Positions 58,338 through 64,000 of a stretch of 64,000 nucleotides of DNA are shown here, piece after piece. A program made the position numbers and the translations under genes. Numbering within the stretch: the stretch's first letter is position 1; each line of letters begins with the position of its first letter. This DNA comes from JACMQX01 sp040385105. GTDB taxonomy: Bacteria > Pseudomonadota > Gammaproteobacteria > Burkholderiales > Burkholderiaceae_C. The notes below the pieces were generated by a model. That model did not search any database. It was not told the origin of the DNA and was given only the letters and a program-made list of their open reading frames with translations. Location of the stretch: positions 111,438 to 175,437 of the forward strand of contig JAZKHY010000015.1 in assembly GCA_040385105.1 (NCBI GenBank), written 5' to 3'.

Positions 58338-59462
58338 TCAGCTCGCGGCGACGGCCGGTTCGCTGGTTGCACGGCCGGCATAGTCGGTCCAGCACTGGCG
58401 GCTGAAGTCATAGAGCTTGCAGCGGCGCGCGGTGTCGAAGTACCAGCGCCAGGAGAATTCCTGGATCACGATGCGGCCCGGCAGCATGGTCTCCAGCATG
58501 GCTTGCGCCGCCTTGAGCCGGTACAGCGGGATGCTCATGTCCACATGGTGCGCCGTGTGCTCCATGATGTGGTGGAGCACTGCGCCCACATGCAGAGGAA
58601 AGGTCAGGTGCACCGTGGTCGAGACAAAGGGCTGGGCCCGGGCCCAGGCGGCCTTGTCGTTGTGCCAGGAGACGGCGGTGTGGGTGTGGTGCACATACAC
58701 CACGAAGCCGATCATCGCGCACCAGAACAGGAAGGGCACCACCATGCCGGCCAAGAGCAGCAGCGCCACGGACTGCTGGGTCCGGACTGCCACCCAAACC
58801 AGCCCGGCGGCCCACAGCAGGGCAAAGCCGCTGACCAGCAGGTTGTCCCGCAGGAACACAGGCCGGCGTGCGGCCATATGGGCTTTGGCCGGGAAGAACA
58901 TGCGCTTCCACCAGATCTCCACCATGTAGTACAGGCCCGGCGCCCAGCCGCTGCGGTAGATGCGGTCCATCAGGCGCTGGCCAGGGCTCAGGGCCGCGTA
59001 CTCCTCCCGCGTGTGGGGCGACCAGACAAAGTCCACACCCTTGAGGTTGGTGTAGCCGTGGTGGACCAGGTTGTGGCCGACGTCCCAGAGGCTGTAGGGT
59101 GTGAGCGAGGGCAGGAAGGCGATGCGGCCAAGCCAGCGGTTGAGCCGGCGGTGCGGCGTGAGGCTCTGGTGGCAGGCGTCATGGCCAATGATGAAAAGCC
59201 GGCCCGTCACAAAGCCGGCCGCCACGCCGCACAGCAGCTTGGCCCAGGCGGCATCCAGCAGCGCTACCCCGGCCAGCGCTCCAAACCACAGCAGCGCATC
59301 CAGCGCAAGCAGCAGTGCGGCGCGACCCGTGGCGCGCTGTGACAGTGGCGCCAGCCATTGGCGGATGATCTTGCGGTGAGGCAGCGGCGCGCCCGGGGGG
59401 ACGGGGGCAAAAGCAGCCTGGAGAACGGGAGCGGGGATGGGTGTGTGAGGCATTTGCATCAT
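58338..59462 (-). CDS. Membrane fatty acid desaturase
   Basis: A 374-residue integral membrane di-iron desaturase. The three histidine boxes are HDACH (94-98), HNLVHH (130-135) and a C-terminal HHIMEHTAHH, with at least four hydrophobic segments between them. This is the omega-6/omega-3 (delta-12-like) acyl-lipid group, which introduces double bonds into membrane acyl chains using O2 and reduced ferredoxin. It could supply the unsaturated chains that CFA-like methylases need, but it is 44 kb from that operon. It is divergent from pgk, 155 bases between starts. Confidence 0.88.
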   Translation of the reverse strand: MMQMPHTPIPAPVLQAAFAPVPPGAPLPHRKIIRQWLAPLSQRATGRAALLLALDALLWFGALAGVALLDAAWAKLLCGVAAGFVTGRLFIIGHDACHQSLTPHRRLNRWLGRIAFLPSLTPYSLWDVGHNLVHHGYTNLKGVDFVWSPHTREEYAALSPGQRLMDRIYRSGWAPGLYYMVEIWWKRMFFPAKAHMAARRPVFLRDNLLVSGFALLWAAGLVWVAVRTQQSVALLLLAGMVVPFLFWCAMIGFVVYVHHTHTAVSWHNDKAAWARAQPFVSTTVHLTFPLHVGAVLHHIMEHTAHHVDMSIPLYRLKAAQAMLETMLPGRIVIQEFSWRWYFDTARRCKLYDFSRQCWTDYAGRATSEPAVAAS

Positions 59463-59617
59463 GAAGCCGGCGGCGCGCAGGGGCCGCAGAGGTAAGCCAG
59501 TGCCGGAATGCTAAGGTTCTGGCGCGCCTGCGTACTGACATGGATCAACCCGCGCCCCGATCACCGCGCCTTCTAGAATTGCCGGTTCTGCCGCCTTCTT
59601 TCCGGAACCCCGCCCCC

Positions 59618-60823
59618 ATGAACGTTCTCCGCTTCTCCGACCTGTGCGCCCAGGGCCAAGCCTCCGGCCAACGCGTTTTCATCCGTGCCGACCTCAACGT
59701 CCCGCAGGACGATGCGGGCAAGATCACCGAAGACACCCGCATCCGCGCCTCGATTCCCTGCATCCGCATGGCGCTGGAGGCCGGCGCCGCGGTGATGGTC
59801 ACCTCGCACCTGGGCCGCCCGACAGAAGGCGAGTTCAGGCCCGAAGACTCGCTGGCGCCGGTGGCGCTGCGCATGGGCGAGCTGCTGGGCGGCGCGTATG
59901 CGAAGGGGGTTCCGCTGCTGGCGGGGTGGGTGGACGGCGTTGACGTCAAGCCCGGCCAGCTCGTCATGCTGGAGAACTGCCGCGTCAACAAGGGCGAGAA
60001 GAAGAACAACCCGGAGCTTGCGCAGAAGCTGGCCGCGCTGTGCGACATCTTCGTGCACGACGCCTTCGGCACGGCCCACCGCGCAGAAGCCTCGACCTAC
60101 GGCATCGCCCAGTACGCCAAAGTGGCCTGCGCCGGCCCGCTGCTGGCGGCCGAGATCGACGCCATCACGAAGGCGCTGGCCCATCCGAAGCGCCCGCTGG
60201 TGGCCATCGTGGCCGGCTCCAAGGTCAGCACCAAGCTGTCCATCCTGGAAGCGCTGGCGAAGAACGTGGACCAGCTGATCGTCGGCGGCGGCATTGCCAA
60301 CACCTTCATGCTGGCGGCGGGGCTGAAGATCGGCAAGTCGCTGGCCGAGGTGGACCTCGTGGGCGAAGCGCGCAAGGTCATCGACGCCATGAAGGCACGC
60401 GGCGCCGAAGTGCCGATCCCTGTGGATGTTGTCACTGCCAAAACATTTGCAGCCGACGCGCCCGCCACCGTCAAGGCCGCAGCCGCCGTGGCTGACGACG
60501 ACCTGATCCTCGACATCGGCCCCGAGACCGCCGCAAAGCTGGCTGCGCAGCTCATGGCGGCCGGCACCATTGTGTGGAACGGCCCGGTCGGCGTATTTGA
60601 ATTCCCGGCTTTCGAGAACGGCACGAAAGTCATTGCCCAGGCCATTGCGGACTCCAGCGCGTTCAGCATTGCCGGCGGCGGCGACACGCTTGCGGCGATT
60701 GCCAAATACGGCATTGAAAAGCAGGTGGGCTACATCTCCACCGGCGGCGGCGCCTTCCTGGAAGTGCTGGAGGGCAAGACGCTGCCGGCCTTCGAGATAC
60801 TGCAGAAACGCGCGGCGGCCTGA
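59618..60823 (+). CDS. pgk: Phosphoglycerate kinase
   Basis: Transfers the high-energy phosphate of 1,3-bisphosphoglycerate to ADP in glycolysis and works in reverse in gluconeogenesis. The 401-residue protein has the PGK motifs RVFIRADLNVPQDD, TSHLGRPTEG, HDAFGTAHR, and the nucleotide-binding VGGGIANTFMLAAG and GGGDTLAAIAKY region near the C-terminus. I chose the ATG at 59618 (MNVLRFSDLC); a frame from 59540 includes poor upstream sequence. It begins the glycolytic cluster pgk-pyk-fba typical of Burkholderiales. Confidence 0.97.
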   Translation: MNVLRFSDLCAQGQASGQRVFIRADLNVPQDDAGKITEDTRIRASIPCIRMALEAGAAVMVTSHLGRPTEGEFRPEDSLAPVALRMGELLGGAYAKGVPLLAGWVDGVDVKPGQLVMLENCRVNKGEKKNNPELAQKLAALCDIFVHDAFGTAHRAEASTYGIAQYAKVACAGPLLAAEIDAITKALAHPKRPLVAIVAGSKVSTKLSILEALAKNVDQLIVGGGIANTFMLAAGLKIGKSLAEVDLVGEARKVIDAMKARGAEVPIPVDVVTAKTFAADAPATVKAAAAVADDDLILDIGPETAAKLAAQLMAAGTIVWNGPVGVFEFPAFENGTKVIAQAIADSSAFSIAGGGDTLAAIAKYGIEKQVGYISTGGGAFLEVLEGKTLPAFEILQKRAAA

Positions 60824-60861
60824 GCCCGGACCTTCCGGCTTGCAGGCCGGGCTGGCAGCTG

Positions 60862-60880
60862 GTAACCGGCTTGTAACCGG
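60862..60880. promoter_or_regulatory. Duplicated GTAACCGG motif upstream of pyk
   Basis: GTAACCGG occurs at 60862-60869 and 60873-60880, 11 bases (one helix turn) apart, in the 117-base pgk-pyk gap. The same 8-mer stands inverted at 63353-63360 in the fba leader. This may be the operator of a carbon-metabolism regulator, but the regulator is unknown. Confidence 0.4.
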
Positions 60881-60940
60881 GCCGTGTGAAAATCGGAAAC
60901 CAAGTTACAAGGCGGCAACGCCAGAAAGTCAGGAGACACC

Positions 60941-62374
60941 ATGGTCACCCGCGCCACCAAGATAGTTGCCACCCTCGGCCCCGCTTCCAGCGACCCTGCG
61001 CTCCTTGAGCAGATGATCCGTGCCGGCGTCAACGTCGTGCGCCTGAACTTCAGCCATGGCAAGGCCCAGGACCATATCGACCGCGCAAAGCTCGTGCGCG
61101 AGGCCGCCCAGCGCGCCGGCCGCGAGGTGGCCATCATGGCCGACCTGCAGGGCCCGAAGATCCGCGTCGGCAAGTTTGCCGAGGGCAAGGTCATGCTGGA
61201 GCCCGGCATGAAGTTCATCCTCGACGCCTCCCGCACCGAGCCCGGCGACCTGCAGGGCGTGGGCCTGGACTACAAGGAGCTGCCGCGCGACGTCAAGGCC
61301 GGCGACCTGCTGCTGCTCAACGACGGGCTGATCGTCCTCGTCGTGGATGCAGTCAGGGGCGAGCAGGTGCTCACTACCGTCAAGCTCGGCGGCGAGCTGT
61401 CCAACAACAAGGGTATCAACAAGCAGGGCGGCGGCCTGACGGCGCCGGCCCTGACCGCCAAGGACATGGAGGACATCCGCACCGCGATGAGCTTCCAGGC
61501 TGACTATGTGGCCGTGAGCTTTCCCAAGAACTCGACCGACATGGAAATGGCGCGCCAGCTGTGCAACGTGGCTGCGGCGGAGTACCGCCACAAGCCGGGC
61601 CTGATCGCCAAGATCGAGCGGGCCGAGGCCATCCCGCACCTGGAGTCCATCCTCAAGGCCAGCGACGGCATCATGGTCGCTCGCGGTGACCTGGCCGTCG
61701 AGGTGGGCAATGCCGCAGTGCCGGCCCTGCAAAAGCGCATGATCCGCCTGGCACGTGAGCTGGACAAGGTGGTGATCACGGCCACCCAGATGATGGAGTC
61801 GATGATCACCAACCCGGTACCCACCCGCGCCGAGGTCAGCGACGTGGCCAACGCCGTGCTGGACGGCACCGACGCGGTCATGCTGTCGGCCGAGACCGCC
61901 GCCGGCAAGTACCCGCTGGAGACCATTGTCGAAATGGCCAACATCTGCCTGGAGGCCGAGAAGGCCGAAGACGTCAAGCTCGACGCCGACTTCACCGGCA
62001 TGACCTTCGGCCGCATCGACCAGTCGATCGCCATGGGTGCGCTGTTCACGGCCCACCACCTGGGCTGCAAGGCCATCGTGGCGCTGACTGATTCGGGCTC
62101 GACGGCCTTGTGGATGAGCCGCCACCGCATCCACATCCCGATCTATGCGCTGACCCCCAAGCTGGCGACGCAGCGCAAGATGGCGCTGTACCGCAACGTG
62201 CGCCCGTTGCTGATGGACACCAGCGCTGACCGCGACACGGCGCTGGGCGAGGCCGAGGGCCAGCTCAAGAAGCGGGGCATTGTGTCCGCAGGCGACATCT
62301 ATGCCATCACCTGCGGCGAGCCCATGGGCGCGCCCGGCGGCACCAACATGCTGAAGATATGTGTCTCGGGCTGA
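60941..62374 (+). CDS. pyk: Pyruvate kinase
   Basis: Converts phosphoenolpyruvate and ADP to pyruvate and ATP. The 477-residue protein has the family start TKIVATLGPASS, the catalytic MVARGDLAVEVG, KRMIRLARELDKVVITATQM and NAVLDGTDAVMLSAETAAGKYP segments, and the allosteric C-domain. The 117-base gap after pgk holds the duplicated GTAACCGG motif. An AGGAGA site precedes the ATG. Confidence 0.98.
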   Translation: MVTRATKIVATLGPASSDPALLEQMIRAGVNVVRLNFSHGKAQDHIDRAKLVREAAQRAGREVAIMADLQGPKIRVGKFAEGKVMLEPGMKFILDASRTEPGDLQGVGLDYKELPRDVKAGDLLLLNDGLIVLVVDAVRGEQVLTTVKLGGELSNNKGINKQGGGLTAPALTAKDMEDIRTAMSFQADYVAVSFPKNSTDMEMARQLCNVAAAEYRHKPGLIAKIERAEAIPHLESILKASDGIMVARGDLAVEVGNAAVPALQKRMIRLARELDKVVITATQMMESMITNPVPTRAEVSDVANAVLDGTDAVMLSAETAAGKYPLETIVEMANICLEAEKAEDVKLDADFTGMTFGRIDQSIAMGALFTAHHLGCKAIVALTDSGSTALWMSRHRIHIPIYALTPKLATQRKMALYRNVRPLLMDTSADRDTALGEAEGQLKKRGIVSAGDIYAITCGEPMGAPGGTNMLKICVSG

Positions 62375-62456
62375 GTTGACAGCTTCGTCCTACCGCATCT
62401 GGTGGATCTTCCCCACGGGCGGGTGAATCCACGGCCCCGATCGCAACGTATGCTCT

Positions 62457-62473
62457 GTTTGATGAATTCAAAC
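62457..62473. promoter_or_regulatory. Inverted repeat before the alpha/beta hydrolase gene
   Basis: GTTTGA (62457-62462) and TCAAAC (62468-62473) are perfect 6-base arms around TGAAT, just upstream of the chosen start at 62486. The size fits a dimeric repressor operator, and a hairpin in the leader is equally possible. Confidence 0.35.
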
Positions 62474-62485
62474 GGAACAATCTGC

Positions 62486-63334
62486 ATGGCCCGCCGTACA
62501 GGAGTCCTCGCTGCCATCGGCGCGCTGCTGACGGGCTGCTCTGCCACCGGCGCGCTCAATGCGCTGGTTTCCGGCAGCACCTACCGTGGCACGGAAGGCG
62601 TCGCCTATGGCGACGGGCCGCGCCGCAAGCTGGATGTTTACCAGCCGCTCGCGCCGGCGGCTGGTGGTTCGCCCGTGATCGTGTTTTTCTACGGTGGCAA
62701 CTGGCGCTCGGGCGAGCGCGCCGACTACCGTTTTGTCGGCGAGGCGCTGGCCAGTAGCGGCGCGCTGGTGCTGATACCGGACTACCGGCTGTACCCCGAA
62801 GTTACCTACCCCGAATTCCTCCACGACAGCGCCGCCGCCATGGCTTGGGCCTTTGACCATGCGCGCGACTACGGCGGCGACCCGGCAAAGCTCTACGTCA
62901 TGGGCCACAGCGCCGGCGCCTACAACGCCGCGATGATGGCGCTGGACCCGCGCTGGCTGGGCGCCAGGCGCGAGCGGCTGGCCGGCTTCATCGGCCTGGC
63001 CGGGCCGTATGACTTCCTGCCGATCGAGAATCCCGACACGCAGCGGGCCTTCAGCTGGCCCAATACGCCGCGCGAATCCCAACCGGTTGGATATGTGAGT
63101 GCGAAGGCCCCGCGCACCCTGCTGATCGCCGCCAACAGCGACAACCTGGTCAACCCTCTGCGCAACACCGTGGGGCTGGCCAACCGCCTCAAGGCTGCGG
63201 GCGTGGACACCACCCTCAGGCGCTATGACAACGTCAACCATGTGACCCTGATCGGTGCCATGGCCGGGCCGCTGCGCTTCCTGGCGCCGGTGCGCAATGA
63301 CGTCCTGTCCTTCACGGGCTTGAACCCCAAGTAA
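62486..63334 (+). CDS. Secreted or lipid-anchored alpha/beta hydrolase (carboxylesterase-like)
   Basis: A 282-residue hydrolase of the esterase/lipase (HSL/dienelactone) type. A signal with lipobox is visible (MARRTGVLAAIGALLTGC; Cys18). The oxyanion motif is FFYGGNW, the nucleophile elbow GHSAGAY (Ser142), and the acid and His lie in the C-terminal part (NVNHVTLIG). It probably hydrolyses short-chain esters in the periplasm; the substrate is unknown. Starts at 62462 or 62453 would also be in frame; I chose 62486 because it gives the best signal peptide. It is inserted between pyk and fba, which are otherwise neighbours in relatives. Confidence 0.8.
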   Translation: MARRTGVLAAIGALLTGCSATGALNALVSGSTYRGTEGVAYGDGPRRKLDVYQPLAPAAGGSPVIVFFYGGNWRSGERADYRFVGEALASSGALVLIPDYRLYPEVTYPEFLHDSAAAMAWAFDHARDYGGDPAKLYVMGHSAGAYNAAMMALDPRWLGARRERLAGFIGLAGPYDFLPIENPDTQRAFSWPNTPRESQPVGYVSAKAPRTLLIAANSDNLVNPLRNTVGLANRLKAAGVDTTLRRYDNVNHVTLIGAMAGPLRFLAPVRNDVLSFTGLNPK

Positions 63335-63386
63335 AATCGCCGCAGTTACCAACCGGTTACAGCAAACTTCACCTGGGGATTCTCAC

Positions 63387-64000
63387 ATGGCACTCGTCTC
63401 GATGCGCGAGCTGCTGGATCATGCCGCCGAACAGGGCTATGGCATTCCGGCTTTCAACGTCAACAACCTGGAGCAGGTGCAGGCCGTCATGCAGGCCGCG
63501 GACGAAACCGGCGCCCCGGTCATCCTTCAGGCCAGCGCCGGCGCGCGCAAGTATGCCGGTGAGCCGTTCATCAAGCACCTGATCGAGGCAGCGGTCGAGA
63601 TGTACCCGCACATCCCGCTGGTCATGCACCAGGACCACGGCCAGAGCCCGGACGTCTGCAAGGGCGCGATCAACCTGGGCTTTTCCTCCGTCATGATGGA
63701 CGGCAGCCTGGAAGCCGACGGCAAGACCATCGCCAGCTACGACTACAACGTGGAAGTCACGAAGAAGGTGGCCGAGATGGCCCACCTGGTCGGCGTCACG
63801 GTTGAAGGCGAGCTGGGCTGCCTCGGCTCGCTGGAGACCATGAAGGGCGACAAGGAAGACGGCCACGGCACCGACGCGACGATGACGCGCGAGCAGCTGC
63901 TGACCGACCCGGAGCAGGCCGCAGACTTCGTCAAGCGCACCCAGATCGACGCGCTGGCCATTGCCATCGGCACCAGCCACGGCGCCTACAAGTTCACCCG
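63387..64000 (+). CDS. fba: Fructose-bisphosphate aldolase, class II (3' end beyond the window)
   Basis: Cleaves fructose 1,6-bisphosphate to glyceraldehyde 3-phosphate and dihydroxyacetone phosphate with a Zn2+. The first 204 residues are present, starting MALVSMRELLDHAAEQGYGI, with the conserved VMHQDHGQSPDVC (zinc ligand His and catalytic Asp), VMMDGSLEADGKTIASY and VEGELGCLGSLE segments, followed by AIAIGTSHGAYKF. This is the long CbbA/FbaA-like class. The GTAACCGG motif (inverted, 63353-63360) lies 26 bases before the ATG, in the 52-base gap after the hydrolase gene. Confidence 0.97.
   Translation, partial: MALVSMRELLDHAAEQGYGIPAFNVNNLEQVQAVMQAADETGAPVILQASAGARKYAGEPFIKHLIEAAVEMYPHIPLVMHQDHGQSPDVCKGAINLGFSSVMMDGSLEADGKTIASYDYNVEVTKKVAEMAHLVGVTVEGELGCLGSLETMKGDKEDGHGTDATMTREQLLTDPEQAADFVKRTQIDALAIAIGTSHGAYKFT

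Noticed and set aside
1..64000. tRNA genes, rRNA genes, CRISPR arrays, insertion sequences and prophage
   Set aside because: I looked for T-loop motifs, repeat-spacer periodicity, transposase or integrase motifs and found none that hold up. The holin-like gene at 2473-2826 is a chromosomal membrane protein family and not evidence of a phage.

Overview
The window looks like chromosomal core DNA of a GC-rich betaproteobacterium of the order Burkholderiales, most likely family Comamonadaceae (Acidovorax, Variovorax, Polaromonas and relatives). The grounds are the protein families (DUF3717/DUF1289, DUF1631, a long fused indolepyruvate oxidoreductase, a stand-alone RfaE2), the gene neighbourhoods (LysM protein-dprA-smg facing def-fmt; yajC-secD-secF-DUF1631; pgk-pyk-fba) and an intergenic hairpin array of a kind I associate with that family. 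I see no insertion sequence, prophage, CRISPR array, rRNA or tRNA gene. About 52 genes are packed tightly, many with 4-base start/stop overlaps, and the only gene-free stretch of about 300 bases is 14562-14861.

Layout. 1-5.9 kb: start of moaC, an unlinked type IV pilin accessory gene (tfpZ-like), an M48 metalloprotease, a TerC-family membrane protein operon under a yybP-ykoY manganese riboswitch, and two small cysteine-motif proteins. 5.3-8 kb: yaeQ, purB and a glutathione S-transferase. 8-14.6 kb: a seven-gene operon, read right to left, encoding a FAD oxidoreductase, a DUF1365 protein, a cyclopropane-fatty-acid-synthase-like methylase, a chalcone-isomerase-like protein, an MFS carrier, a DUF3833 lipoprotein and an SDR. 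It is flanked by a secreted peroxidase and a divergent diiron protein and is best read as a membrane-lipid modification and oxidative-stress module. 16.6-23.5 kb: rfaE2, a rhombosortase and a tripartite RND efflux system. 23.6-34.1 kb: glnE, then divergently yhdP-nitrilase-sensor kinase-response regulator in one tightly coupled unit. 34.1-38.3 kb: a 48-codon gene squeezed between the regulator and mltA, a small MliC-like lipoprotein, and phoX behind a triple Pho box.

38.4-44.2 kb: an MFS carrier with a C-terminal monooxygenase-like domain and an Lrp regulator, divergent from a fused indolepyruvate:ferredoxin oxidoreductase. 44.3-50.8 kb: yajC-secD-secF, a DUF1631 protein with a long glycine-rich linker, and a thioesterase. 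50.9-55 kb: a composition-atypical lipoprotein, smg, dprA and a LysM protein. 55.2-58.3 kb: def, a BamE-like lipoprotein, fmt and azlCD. 58.3-64 kb: a fatty acid desaturase and the glycolytic group pgk, pyk, a secreted alpha/beta hydrolase and fba, which is cut by the right edge.

The regulatory signals read directly from sequence are the manganese riboswitch with its promoter upstream of terC, the triple Pho box upstream of phoX, and an 8-base word (GTAACCGG) shared by the pyk and fba leaders. The lipid-modification operon is the most attractive candidate for undescribed chemistry, because its core families recur together but the product cannot be read from sequence.
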